DNA of 64,000 nucleotides from an uncultured Bacteroidales bacterium (GTDB lineage: Bacteria > Bacteroidota > Bacteroidia > Bacteroidales > UBA932): assembly GCA_944325505.1 (NCBI GenBank), contig CALVAJ010000007.1, forward strand, positions 21,026 to 85,025, read 5' to 3'. The position numbers and the translations under genes are program-made. Shown here piece after piece: positions 44,983 to 53,228 of the stretch (positions are counted from its first letter, which is position 1; each line of letters opens with the position of its first letter). The notes beneath the pieces are model-generated. The model was not told the DNA's origin. It searched no databases and saw only the letters and a list, made by a program, of their open reading frames with translations.

Positions 44983-46050
44983 CTACTTGATCCGGTACGG
45001 CTGATTTTCGTACAGAATGTATTTTTTCGCCTTGCGTATCCATTTCTGCTCTTCGGACTTCATATGTCCGCGGGCTTCCTCTGCAGAGACGCTCCCGCTG
45101 ACAAAGCCGGCAAGAACAGGATCCGCCAGTTTCGCAAAGAAGCCGTCCTGAAGCTCGAATACCGGATATCTCTCATGGAAATGCCTTATAAGCTGCAGGG
45201 TATGCATCAACGAATGATACCCGGCGCCGGGCTCAAGGATTATCTGGTATCCATAACATTTTTGGCCTGCATACCGTCCGCAAGCCGGAGTAAACGAGCA
45301 TGGCCTCAGCAGCACACCAGCAGGCTGAGGCAACGGATCGTACCTGTCTGTCTTTATAAACGGAGCGCCGATATATTCATAAGGACGCGGTGTTCCGATT
45401 CCAGGAGTAACATTGGTGCTGTTCCACAGGGCGCCGCCGCTGTACATGTCGCATGTGAAAAGCCCCGGGATGTCGGATGACGGAGCGATTGTCCACGGCA
45501 TAAGCCGCCTGCCGGACTCCGAAGCCATCGCCGAAATCACATGAAGAGGATATCGGGCGCCTATCTCATTATGGTACAGATTGGCCAGTTCGCCTAAAGT
45601 AAGGCCGTGACGATGGGCGACTTTCGGCACATAAGGCTCACAGTCCCCGGACGGCATCGAACCCTCGACCGTACGGCCTGCCGGATTCATATGGTCGACT
45701 ATATAAAGAGAAGGAGCGTCATCCCCGAGGTCCTTCATCACGGACATCAGATGAAATACATCCCCGGTATAGCTGAAATACCTCGCACCGACATCCTGGA
45801 TCTCGACCACCAGGGCGCTGAGCCCTTTGATATCTTCGGCCCGGACTTCTATATGGCCGATAGCGGGAGTAAGTTCCGTATCCTGCGGCGAAAAGATACG
45901 GGCAAGGTTTCCCCGCTCCCTGAACAGGTCATAGAGGTACCGGCCCTTATCCGCATCCCAGCTGTTCTGCGTACAGAAGCAGCCGACCTGTCCCTCGACA
46001 AGAGACTTGTCCAGCTGCTCCTCCAAAGGTGTCGTCCTGAAAGAAAACAT
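44983..46050 (-). CDS. NamZ-like exo-beta-N-acetylmuramidase (DUF1343)
   Basis: NamZ (DUF1343) releases terminal N-acetylmuramic acid from peptidoglycan fragments. The 355-residue protein shows the family pattern: VEGQVGCFCTQNSWDADKG at the start, FSPQDTELTPAIGH, VVEIQDVGARYFSYTGDVF, and DHMNPAGRTVEGSMPSG. No signal peptide is visible, in contrast to the secreted NamZ of B. subtilis, so it would act in the cytosol or the start is elsewhere. It lies 3 bases after glmM, which makes glucosamine-1-phosphate, suggesting a cell-wall recycling link. Confidence 0.85.
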   Translation of the reverse strand: MFSFRTTPLEEQLDKSLVEGQVGCFCTQNSWDADKGRYLYDLFRERGNLARIFSPQDTELTPAIGHIEVRAEDIKGLSALVVEIQDVGARYFSYTGDVFHLMSVMKDLGDDAPSLYIVDHMNPAGRTVEGSMPSGDCEPYVPKVAHRHGLTLGELANLYHNEIGARYPLHVISAMASESGRRLMPWTIAPSSDIPGLFTCDMYSGGALWNSTNVTPGIGTPRPYEYIGAPFIKTDRYDPLPQPAGVLLRPCSFTPACGRYAGQKCYGYQIILEPGAGYHSLMHTLQLIRHFHERYPVFELQDGFFAKLADPVLAGFVSGSVSAEEARGHMKSEEQKWIRKAKKYILYENQPYRIK

Positions 46051-46053
46051 CCT

Positions 46054-47508
46054 TTATTCCTTTATTATATCCCGGGCTATACCGATAATATCCTCTGCAA
46101 GCTTTTCGGCCTGAGCGGCATCGGGAGCCTCGGCATAAATCCTGATTATGGGTTCGGTGTTCGATTTTCTGAGATGCACCCATTTCCTTTCGGACTCGAA
46201 TGAAATCTTGACCCCGTCGATATCGTTGATGTTTTCCGAAGAATAGATTTCCTTCATCCTGTTTAGAATCTTATCGATCAGGGACTTGTCCGAAAGCTGT
46301 ATCTTGTTCTTGGCGATAGTGTACTGCGGATATGTCCCGCGAAGCTCCGTCACCCTGCATTTCTTATAGGCGAGGTTGGTCAGGAAAAGGGCGATTCCTA
46401 CCATTGCATCCCTGCCGTAATGCAGAGCCGGATAAATCACTCCTCCGTTTCCTTCTCCGCCAATAAGCGCTCCGCACTCTTTCATCTTCGTCGTTACGTT
46501 AACTTCCCCGACAGCGGCAGAGAAATATTCGCCGCCGAACTTTTCAGTAACATCCCGCAGGGCTCTTGAAGAAGAAAGGTTGGAAACTGTAGCGAAAGCG
46601 TACGGAGAAGCAATGTCATCGATAGCCTTTCCTGTTGCAGCAGCCTTGTCATAAATTCTTGAAAGAAGGTAATCCGCTACGCTTACAAGGGTATATTCTT
46701 CTCCGAAAGGAGTCCCGTCCTCACAGATAAGGGCAAGCCTGTCCACATCCGGATCCACGGATATTCCCAGGTCGGCATGGTTTTCCACCACGGCTTCCGA
46801 CAGTGCGGTAAGGTTGGCAGGAAGCGGCTCCGGATTATGGGCGAAATGTCCGTCCGGAGTACAGTTGAGTTCGATACATTCGACTCCGAGTCTCTTGAGC
46901 AGCCGCGGCATGATGATGCCTCCGACCGAGTTCACCGCGTCAAGGACCACTTTGAAACCGGCTTTCTTCACAGCATCGGCATCGACAGCTTCGAGAGCCA
47001 GGACCGCATCGATATGCCTGTCGGTAAAGTCGGACTCCACGACTTCGCCAAGTTCCTCCACCGGAGCGAAATCGAATTCCGAACTGTCGGCGCATTCAAG
47101 TATGGCTGCGCCTTCCTCTGCGTTAAGGAACTCTCCCTTTTCATTCAGCAGTTTCAAGGCATTCCACTGCATGGGATTATGCGATGCTGTCAGGATAATG
47201 CCACCGTCCGCCTGTTCGAAAATCACTGCCATTTCCGTAGTCGGAGTAGAAGCGAACCCTGCCTTTACCACGTCTACACCGCAGGCAATCAGCGTCCCGC
47301 AGACTATATTCTCGACCATTTCACCGGAAATGCGGGCGTCCTTTCCTACGACCACGCGATATCTTTCCCCGGCTGCCTTCGGTCTGCGCTCTCTCAGTTT
47401 TACGCAATAGGCATATGTGAATTTAACGATATCTACAGGGGTAAGGGCCTCACCGGGAACCCCGCCAATCGTTCCCCTGATTCCGGAAATAGATTTTATA
47501 AGTGTCAT
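46054..47508 (-). CDS. glmM: Phosphoglucosamine mutase
   Basis: GlmM converts glucosamine-6-phosphate to glucosamine-1-phosphate for UDP-GlcNAc synthesis. The 484-residue protein has the phosphoserine loop TASHNPMQWNALK (about residue 103), the metal-binding DPDVDRLALICEDG, the sugar-binding GGEGNGGVIYP and the phosphate-binding RKSNTEPIIRIYAEAP near the C-terminus. A related phosphomannomutase/phosphoglucomutase activity cannot be excluded by sequence. It starts the unit glmM-namZ. Its own upstream region faces the DMT-like gene. Confidence 0.87.
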   Translation of the reverse strand: MTLIKSISGIRGTIGGVPGEALTPVDIVKFTYAYCVKLRERRPKAAGERYRVVVGKDARISGEMVENIVCGTLIACGVDVVKAGFASTPTTEMAVIFEQADGGIILTASHNPMQWNALKLLNEKGEFLNAEEGAAILECADSSEFDFAPVEELGEVVESDFTDRHIDAVLALEAVDADAVKKAGFKVVLDAVNSVGGIIMPRLLKRLGVECIELNCTPDGHFAHNPEPLPANLTALSEAVVENHADLGISVDPDVDRLALICEDGTPFGEEYTLVSVADYLLSRIYDKAAATGKAIDDIASPYAFATVSNLSSSRALRDVTEKFGGEYFSAAVGEVNVTTKMKECGALIGGEGNGGVIYPALHYGRDAMVGIALFLTNLAYKKCRVTELRGTYPQYTIAKNKIQLSDKSLIDKILNRMKEIYSSENINDIDGVKISFESERKWVHLRKSNTEPIIRIYAEAPDAAQAEKLAEDIIGIARDIIKE

Positions 47509-47597
47509 TTTATCAAATATTAAAACATAGATATCACTAAGAAAAATGCAAATCGAACAAAAATACTACAATCATGATGTTTTTACAAATTTTATAG

Positions 47598-47605
47598 TAT
47601 TTTTG
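47598..47605 (+). promoter_or_regulatory. -7 box upstream of the DMT-like gene
   Basis: TATTTTTG matches TAnnTTTG; no clear TTG was found 19-21 bases upstream. The leader to the start codon at 47676 would be about 65 bases. Confidence 0.4.
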
Positions 47606-47675
47606 CCGCCGCTTTCGCAGGGAAGCAGTTGACAAAGTTAAACCTGTCGCGCATACGACACTGATTATTAGGACA

Positions 47676-48044
47676 ATGAGAGCAGTCTGGACAATCCTTC
47701 TTCTGATCACTTCCAACATTTTCATGACATTCGCCTGGTACGGGCACCTCAAGCTCCAGGAGATGAAGATTTCCTCAGGCTGGCCTCTGATACTTGTCAT
47801 CATGTTCTCATGGGCGGTAGCTTTTTTCGAATATTGCGCACAGGTCCCGGCCAACAGGATCGGCTTCAACGGCAACGGGGGCCCGTTCTCCCTCATGCAG
47901 CTGAAAGTCATCCAGGAAGTCATATCACTTACCGTCTTCACGGTAATAGTAACTTTAATGTTCAAGGGGCAGGGCCTGCAGTGGAACCACCTGGCAGCCT
48001 TCATCTGCCTTATAATGGCGGTGTTCTTCGTGTTCCTGAAATAA
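47676..48044 (+). CDS. DMT-family / DUF486 small membrane protein
   Basis: This 122-residue protein has four hydrophobic helices (TILLLITSNIFMTFAWYGHL; LILVIMFSWAVAFFEYC; the VIQEVISLTVFTVIVTLMF region; AAFICLIMAVFFVFLK) and the family motif VPANRIGFNGNGGPFSLMQLKVIQE. DUF486 members are short transporters of the drug/metabolite superfamily; the substrate is unknown. It is alone on its strand, followed by the tRNA-Glu promoter. Confidence 0.85.
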   Translation: MRAVWTILLLITSNIFMTFAWYGHLKLQEMKISSGWPLILVIMFSWAVAFFEYCAQVPANRIGFNGNGGPFSLMQLKVIQEVISLTVFTVIVTLMFKGQGLQWNHLAAFICLIMAVFFVFLK

Positions 48045-48069
48045 AAACGGAATTGCGGCGCAAAAAAAT

Positions 48070-48100
48070 TTGGAAGTAAAAAAAACTTGCCATATCTTTG
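48070..48100 (+). promoter_or_regulatory. Bacteroidota-type promoter of the tRNA gene
   Basis: TTG (48070-48072) and TATCTTTG (48093-48100), 20 bases apart, 18 bases ahead of the tRNA 5' end. Confidence 0.65.
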
Positions 48101-48118
48101 CAGTCCCAAAAATAAAAC

Positions 48119-48190
48119 GCTCGGCTCGTATAACGGTTAGTACTCAAGATTCTCAATCTTGCAATCGGAGTTCGATTCTCCGGCCGAGTA
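48119..48190 (+). tRNA. tRNA-Glu (anticodon CTC)
   Basis: A full cloverleaf can be drawn: acceptor GCTCGGC/GCCGAGT (G-U at the end), D arm GTAT/GTAC with GG in the loop, anticodon stem CAAGA/TCTTG with loop TTCTCAA (anticodon CTC), variable region CAAT, T arm CGGAG/CTCCG with TTCGATT. The discriminator is A. The genome does not encode CCA here, so it is added after transcription. CTC reads GAG codons. Confidence 0.93.
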
Positions 48191-48195
48191 CAAAG

Positions 48196-48235
48196 AAAGG
48201 CTCCTAATCATCTGATTAAGAGCCTTTTGATTTTT
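48196..48235 (+). terminator. Terminator after tRNA-Glu
   Basis: AAAGGCTC pairs with GAGCCTTT, and an inner TAATCA/TGATTA continues the stem. A T-tract follows (GATTTTT). Confidence 0.85.
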
Positions 48236-48257
48236 ATCCAGATGTACTAAAGGTGTA

Positions 48258-49118
48258 CTACCGTTTCCCCTCCTTATATTCTTTCCACAGACGCTTGATG
48301 TCATCACGGATCAGATAAGATGCAGGGCCGATGACATTGCCGTGGTTGAAGCCTTCAAGCTGGTACAGGTCGACCGGATGCCCGAAATACCTTAGCAGGG
48401 AATACAGGTGGAGGTTTTCCTCATAGCGGGCCAGCATTTCCAGATCATCATCACCGGTAATCAGCATCAGAGGGGCTCCCTCCTTGCGGACGTTATTCGA
48501 AGGGGCGAATTCATCGATGACAGGGATATCTCTCGAAAGACCACGTTCTGCCTTTATGGTATAATGAGTTGCCGTCTGGCCGCTGACAGGGTAAGCCTTG
48601 GCGATACGGTCCGCATCAGCGCCCCATGCCGCCATGTAATCTTTCGCCAGCACAAGCATAAGGGTGAGGTATCCGCCGGCCGAATGTCCCCCGACATAAA
48701 TCTGGTCTGCGGTTCCGCCATACTCGGCGATATGGTCGAAGACCCACGCCACAGCCTGCGCCGCATCTTCGATATAGGCAGGGCACTTGGCCCGCGGGGA
48801 AAGTCTGTAATTGACATCCACTACGGCAAATCCCTGTCCGCGGAATTCCTGAAGCAAAGATTTGGAACCGACTTCCAGCCCTCCGCCATGAAACCACACA
48901 AGAGTAGCGAAACCGTCGGACTCTTCAGGATAATAAATGTCCAGCCTGCACCTTTCAAGACGGTATGCATCAGTTTCATCTTCAGAGACATAACTGATAT
49001 CTTTCAGATGGATATATCCGGAATCCGCATTACGTGCAAAATCTGCATCTGCCGCAGCGGCATCGTACATGGGCGCAACGGCAGCAAAAAAGAGGCATAT
49101 ACAAACAGAAAGTTTCAT
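48258..49118 (-). CDS. Alpha/beta hydrolase, esterase-like (BD-FAE/HSL type)
   Basis: The 286-residue protein has a signal peptide (MKLSVCICLFFAAVAPMYDAAA), so it is exported. The HGGG oxyanion motif (VWFHGGGLEVGS), the nucleophile elbow GHSAGGYL, the acid region ITGDDDLEM, and the His in GFNHGN give the complete catalytic set of carbohydrate or lipid esterases. The substrate is unknown; the hydrolase resembles ones that remove acetyl or feruloyl groups from polysaccharides. It lies 6 bases after the downstream end of the lactonase-type gene, so the two form a minus-strand pair. Confidence 0.87.
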   Translation of the reverse strand: MKLSVCICLFFAAVAPMYDAAAADADFARNADSGYIHLKDISYVSEDETDAYRLERCRLDIYYPEESDGFATLVWFHGGGLEVGSKSLLQEFRGQGFAVVDVNYRLSPRAKCPAYIEDAAQAVAWVFDHIAEYGGTADQIYVGGHSAGGYLTLMLVLAKDYMAAWGADADRIAKAYPVSGQTATHYTIKAERGLSRDIPVIDEFAPSNNVRKEGAPLMLITGDDDLEMLARYEENLHLYSLLRYFGHPVDLYQLEGFNHGNVIGPASYLIRDDIKRLWKEYKEGKR

Positions 49119-49124
49119 ATGATA

Positions 49125-50324
49125 TTATTTAGCTATGACTACACATGAAGGCATGTCACCGGAAAGCCGGAGTCTCGTACCCGAATAGGCCAGGGCTCCC
49201 GAATCCGTATCTATGTCATAGACTTCCACGGAACAGTCGTCCCTGCAGGCGACAAGCATTGCCGTGCCGTCCGGCGTGAAAGTGAAATTCCTCGGATGCT
49301 TTCCCGTACGGCAATATCCGGTTTTCACGACCGAGCCGTCCTCTCCTATGGAAAAAATCGAAATGCCGTCCTTTTTCAGCCTGTGTGACGTGTAGAGAAA
49401 TTTTCCGGAAGGATGGAGATGGATATCGGCACTGCCTCCGGAACGGGTTTCATCGGCGAGGAGCCTTCCGGAGAGTTCAAAAAACGGCAGCCCGTCTCCC
49501 CCGAACGAATAGCTGAATATCAGAAGTTCTCCGGAAAGCTCGGTAAGACAATAAAGGCGGTGCCTCAGAGTGTCGACCTCAATATGCCTCGGGCCGCTTC
49601 CAGCCCCGCACAATATGTCCGTTTCAGGAAGATACGTAAGGACATCCCGGCCGCCGTACCGGCAGTCCTGAACAGGACCTTCCATATGGCCGGATACCTT
49701 CATGACCCTTATCCTGTCTGCTCCGAGATCAGTGGCGAGAAGATATCTGGAACCGTCTCCTTCCAGAAACTTTAACTGGTGGATATGCGACGACCCTTGA
49801 CGTGAAGCCACAGGACCGCACCCCTGGAATTCCATTCTCTGAAGCAAGTCCCCGACACTGCCGTTGGCCTCTACCTGAAACACGGACAGCGACCCGCTCC
49901 CGTAATCAGCAGTCATAAGAGTCTGACCTGCCCCGTCAAAAAGCAGAAAGCACGGATCCTGCCCGGTACCGGTACTGTGCCCGGTCCGGGAAAGCATTAT
50001 GTCGTCTGCAAATGAATATATCCCTGAAGCGGCTCCGTTCTCCGAGACAGCATATATGTCATAAAAGCCGTCATTACTGTTTTCTTCCCCAAGGGCCAGA
50101 TAAGAAGGGTTCACGGCATCCGCTTTCCCGAGGAATGTGAAAGTCCCGCCGGACGGAGCGAATATATAGCGGTACAGACCGCTCCCATATGTTCCCACAT
50201 AAACGACCTGACCTTCAGGCACTGCGGCACTTCGGTCCGGCCTCTTCATGCCGAACCATACGGCCAGACCTACTGCAAGGGCTGTCAATACGGCCACTGC
50301 AGCCAGCATTACAGGTTTTTTCAT
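49125..50324 (-). CDS. Seven-bladed beta-propeller lactonase-like protein
   Basis: The 399-residue protein belongs to the lactonase/6-phosphogluconolactonase YbhE-like family. A membrane-anchoring N-terminal helix (VMLAAVAVLTALAVGLAVWFG) precedes the propeller. Characteristic blade sequences include QGSSHIHQLKFLEGD, HLHPSGKFLYTSHR, TGKHPRNFTFTPDGTAMLVACRDD and the early YVGTYGSGLYRYIF. In this family the true substrate is rarely known. It is the first gene of the pair with the esterase. Confidence 0.82.
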   Translation of the reverse strand: MKKPVMLAAVAVLTALAVGLAVWFGMKRPDRSAAVPEGQVVYVGTYGSGLYRYIFAPSGGTFTFLGKADAVNPSYLALGEENSNDGFYDIYAVSENGAASGIYSFADDIMLSRTGHSTGTGQDPCFLLFDGAGQTLMTADYGSGSLSVFQVEANGSVGDLLQRMEFQGCGPVASRQGSSHIHQLKFLEGDGSRYLLATDLGADRIRVMKVSGHMEGPVQDCRYGGRDVLTYLPETDILCGAGSGPRHIEVDTLRHRLYCLTELSGELLIFSYSFGGDGLPFFELSGRLLADETRSGGSADIHLHPSGKFLYTSHRLKKDGISIFSIGEDGSVVKTGYCRTGKHPRNFTFTPDGTAMLVACRDDCSVEVYDIDTDSGALAYSGTRLRLSGDMPSCVVIAK

Positions 50325-50367
50325 GACAAGTACACGTTACAGAACCCAAAGATAATATGATTTTGAC

Positions 50368-50375
50368 TAAATTTG
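50368..50375 (+). promoter_or_regulatory. -7 box upstream of the C_GCAxxG_C_C gene
   Basis: TAAATTTG matches TAnnTTTG and would start transcription close to the ATG at 50386, so the in-frame ATG at 50404 is a possible alternative start. Confidence 0.45.
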
Positions 50376-50385
50376 CAAAGAGAAA

Positions 50386-50976
50386 ATGGAATCTATCATA
50401 AATATGGCATCGAATAATTTGAAAATCAAATCCTTACCTGACGATTTCGACATAGAGGACCGCGTAGTTGCGGCAAAGGAGAATTTCCGCGTCCGCGGAT
50501 TCAACTGCTGCCAGTCTGTCCTGCTTGCATATAATGACATTCTCGGTCTGGATGAAGATACGGCAGCGACTCTGGCTTCCGGTCTCGGCGGAGGAATGGG
50601 AAGACTGAGGGAAGTATGCGGAAGCGTCACCGCAATGTTCATGATAACCGGCTACATCCACCCTGCGGCAGATCCTTCGGTAAAATCAGACAGAACGGCC
50701 AATTACGCGCTCGTTCAGGAAGCGGCGGCAAAATTCAGGGAACTGAACGGCTCAATAGTATGCAAGGAACTTCTGGGACTGGTACCCAAAAGTACCGTAG
50801 GCAAAAACGGGATAGGCATGCCTTCCGGCCAGACTCAGGAACTTCCTGCAGAATCACCGGAACCCTCCGACCGGACACCGGAATACTACAGGAAACGCCC
50901 CTGCGAAGAACTCATAGGGATTTCTGCCAGAATTATAGGAAATATGATTCTGGAAAACCTAAAAGAACCGTTCTGA
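50386..50976 (+). CDS. C_GCAxxG_C_C family protein (putative redox protein)
   Basis: The family name comes from its conserved cysteine pattern. Here the visible parts are FNCCQSVLLAYNDILG near residue 42, SGLGGGMGRLREVCGSVTAMFMITGY, and a later NGSIVCKELLGL, plus RPCEELI near the C-terminus. A long insertion (residues about 145-170) with Ser/Pro/Glu repeats separates the last two. Family members are thought to bind metal or act in redox chemistry; no partner is adjacent. It converges with mltG across a shared terminator. Confidence 0.8.
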   Translation: MESIINMASNNLKIKSLPDDFDIEDRVVAAKENFRVRGFNCCQSVLLAYNDILGLDEDTAATLASGLGGGMGRLREVCGSVTAMFMITGYIHPAADPSVKSDRTANYALVQEAAAKFRELNGSIVCKELLGLVPKSTVGKNGIGMPSGQTQELPAESPEPSDRTPEYYRKRPCEELIGISARIIGNMILENLKEPF

Positions 50977-50989
50977 AATTTTCAGGCAT

Positions 50990-51033
50990 GAATTTTCCCG
51001 GAAAGGTCCATAAAAGGATTTCCGGGAAAATTC
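50990..51033. terminator. Bidirectional terminator
   Basis: A perfect 15-bp stem (GAATTTTCCCGGAAA with its complement), loop of 14 bases, between the convergent C_GCAxxG_C_C gene and mltG. No long T-run. Confidence 0.75.
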
Positions 51034-51043
51034 AAAACAGTTT

Positions 51044-52096
51044 CTAAGATGCCGCGGCGGCCTGTTCCCTCTGCCGCTGTGAAAGCGCTCTCTGGAATGC
51101 CCTGGCATTTTTCAGATGTTCGCTGTAAGTGACCGCAAACCTGTGGGTCCCGTCGAATTCCGGACTTGCGCAGAAATAGATATATCCATGTTCGTCCGGA
51201 TGCAGGACAGCCTCGATACAGGCTTTGGGCGGGACATTGATCGGAGCGGGAGGCAGTCCTTTATATTTATAGGTGTTATACGGGGAATCTACTTTCAGAT
51301 GCTTCTTTAAAATCCTGTCAAGCGTATAGCCATGGCAGAATGCTATCGTAGGGTCGGCCTGGAGCCTCATTCCCTTATGGAGACGGTTAAGGTACACTCC
51401 TGCGATTTTGGGATATTCGAAGTCCTTGAGGGTCTCCCCGCTGACAATGGAAGCCATTACGGATACTTCATATGGGGTAAGCCCCTGTGCTCCGGCAGCT
51501 TCTTTACGTTCTTCAGTCCAGAAAATATCATACTCTTTCTTCAGCCTGTCGAAAATATCCCTGACAGACGCCGTCCAATACATCTGGTACGTATCCGGCA
51601 ATATCATAGCGAAAACATTCTCCGGAGTAAAGCCATAGCCGGCAAGAAAAGCCGAATCCTGTAAAGCCTCTGCCACCTGGGAGGAATCCGCCATCATCTG
51701 CATTCCTATCTTCGCAGCCAGACGGTCCTTTGTCCTGATGGTACCGGAGAGAGTCATATTCTGGGGAGTCTGCCAGCCATGAACCATCATGCGGACTGCA
51801 TAAACCGCAGTAAAAGACGGTTCGATAACATAGCGGCCAGGCCTGATGCCTTCCTCCAGCCCCTCTTTCCTGGCACATCTTTCCAGACTTCCCCTTCTGA
51901 GGGCACCGGCCCCGTCCATAAGGGAATCTATTGCGGTCATGGCATCGGTATCGGGATAGACATACAGGACGTAATCCTTCGTAAAGCAGGGCATCCTGTT
52001 ATCAGCCGCATATCTGCCGGCTAGAATAGCGGCAATCACTATAAAGGCCGCGGCAAGCAACACTCCCGCGGTTTTCCAGTTAAATGTCATCTTCAT
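51044..52096 (-). CDS. mltG: Endolytic transglycosylase MltG
   Basis: MltG cleaves glycan strands during peptidoglycan synthesis. The 350-residue protein has one N-terminal membrane helix (AGVLLAAAFIVIAAILAG, about residues 10-27), a LysM-like/YceG region, and the catalytic domain with GVYLNRLHKGMRLQADPTIAFCHGY and SPYNTYKYKGLPPAPINVP. The motif normally written ASIVEKE reads ASIVSGE here (about 51430-51457), replacing the first glutamate. Its neighbour downstream is a glucosaminidase (minus strand 3' side reads upstream), so both belong to wall turnover. Confidence 0.88.
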   Translation of the reverse strand: MKMTFNWKTAGVLLAAAFIVIAAILAGRYAADNRMPCFTKDYVLYVYPDTDAMTAIDSLMDGAGALRRGSLERCARKEGLEEGIRPGRYVIEPSFTAVYAVRMMVHGWQTPQNMTLSGTIRTKDRLAAKIGMQMMADSSQVAEALQDSAFLAGYGFTPENVFAMILPDTYQMYWTASVRDIFDRLKKEYDIFWTEERKEAAGAQGLTPYEVSVMASIVSGETLKDFEYPKIAGVYLNRLHKGMRLQADPTIAFCHGYTLDRILKKHLKVDSPYNTYKYKGLPPAPINVPPKACIEAVLHPDEHGYIYFCASPEFDGTHRFAVTYSEHLKNARAFQRALSQRQREQAAAAS

Positions 52097-52105
52097 CTGA
52101 ATTCA

Positions 52106-53209
52106 TTATCTCAAAAGCACTGTATCGCCGGTCCTGAGGATATGGTCGGGGGCAAATCCGTTCTTTTTCATTATCGAGCGAAGTCTGACTGCATAACGCT
52201 GTGAAATCTCATACAATGACTCATCCCCCTCGGCTATGTATTTGTCCAGATGCGATGCTGCCCTGTTCTTTTTGGGCTGCAGGTAGACAATGGTACCTGG
52301 AGAAAGCTCTTTATCTTCCGATATGTCATTGAAATACAGTATTTCACGCAAGAAAAGGCTGTAAAGTTCCGCTATGGACCGGTATGACTCGCCTTCCTTT
52401 GAATAGACGAAAGCCACTCCGTTCTGAGAATAAAGCTGACGCGAAAGGGAGAACCTGAACTCGGAACGCGGGCCTTCATATGGACGCGGCTCTTCCAGGA
52501 CCGTCGGAGACTCGGGGACTCTGCTTCCAGGAGCCACGGCAATGACTTCCGGTTTCCTGACATCAGACACCGGAGTCCCGCTTCCGTCCGTGCCGTCCTG
52601 CGATGCTGCAAGTGCAGCAGCCGCAGCACTCGCCTTTTTCAGACGGCGCATTTCTTTTCTGGACAGCCTGTTCTGCTTTCTTATGGCCTTTGTGTCGGTC
52701 TGGTCAAAACGGGAAAGGTCATACGTCTCTATCAAGCCTATAAGTTTCCTCGGATAAGCAGGATCAGTAGCGTATCCGGCACGTTTGAGACCGTGTGCCC
52801 ACCCCTTGTAATCAGTAATCTTCAGATCGAACAACGGTTTGTACCTGTCCCTGTAACGCAGGAAGTCAGAATGGTCCCTGTACGAGTCCGAAACGGACCT
52901 GTATTTACGGAAACATTCATTCCTTTTTTCCGCATCGATATACACTCCAGGGCCTTTCCAGTCATGGCACTTGATGCCGAAATGGTTGTTTCCTTCCGTC
53001 GCAAGATACGACTGCCCATTGGCAGACTCCAGCATACCCTGGGCCAATGTGATACTTGCAGGAACGCCGCTGCGGAACATCTCGTCGACTGCCATTTGTG
53101 CATATTTTTCTATATATGCCTCCTGGGCCGACCGCTTCTGCGCAGGAGACGGGACCTGGAACACAAAAGCCGCGGCGATAGCGATACAAATGAGGTACAT
53201 TTTTTTCAT
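52106..53209 (-). CDS. Glucosaminidase (GH73) with LysM domain, exported
   Basis: The enzyme cleaves N-acetylglucosamine bonds of peptidoglycan. The 367-residue protein has a signal peptide (MKKMYLICIAIAAAFVFQ), a GH73 domain at about residues 30-170 with the catalytic-Glu motif LAQGMLESANGQS and GNNHFGIKCH, an Ala/Arg/Pro-rich linker (about 180-240) and one or two LysM-type units (YSKEGESYRSIAELYSLFLREILYFNDIS; YIAEGDESLYEISQRYAVRLRSIMKKNG). It is probably cotranscribed with mltG, 9 bases away. The Bacteroidota version often acts with cell division. Confidence 0.9.
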   Translation of the reverse strand: MKKMYLICIAIAAAFVFQVPSPAQKRSAQEAYIEKYAQMAVDEMFRSGVPASITLAQGMLESANGQSYLATEGNNHFGIKCHDWKGPGVYIDAEKRNECFRKYRSVSDSYRDHSDFLRYRDRYKPLFDLKITDYKGWAHGLKRAGYATDPAYPRKLIGLIETYDLSRFDQTDTKAIRKQNRLSRKEMRRLKKASAAAAALAASQDGTDGSGTPVSDVRKPEVIAVAPGSRVPESPTVLEEPRPYEGPRSEFRFSLSRQLYSQNGVAFVYSKEGESYRSIAELYSLFLREILYFNDISEDKELSPGTIVYLQPKKNRAASHLDKYIAEGDESLYEISQRYAVRLRSIMKKNGFAPDHILRTGDTVLLR

Positions 53210-53228
53210 CCGGCAAAAATAATGAAAT

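Noticed and set aside
48243-48260. Possible integrase attachment site behind tRNA-Glu (TGTACTA twice)
   Set aside because: Only 7-base direct repeats, no integrase or second tRNA fragment in the window.
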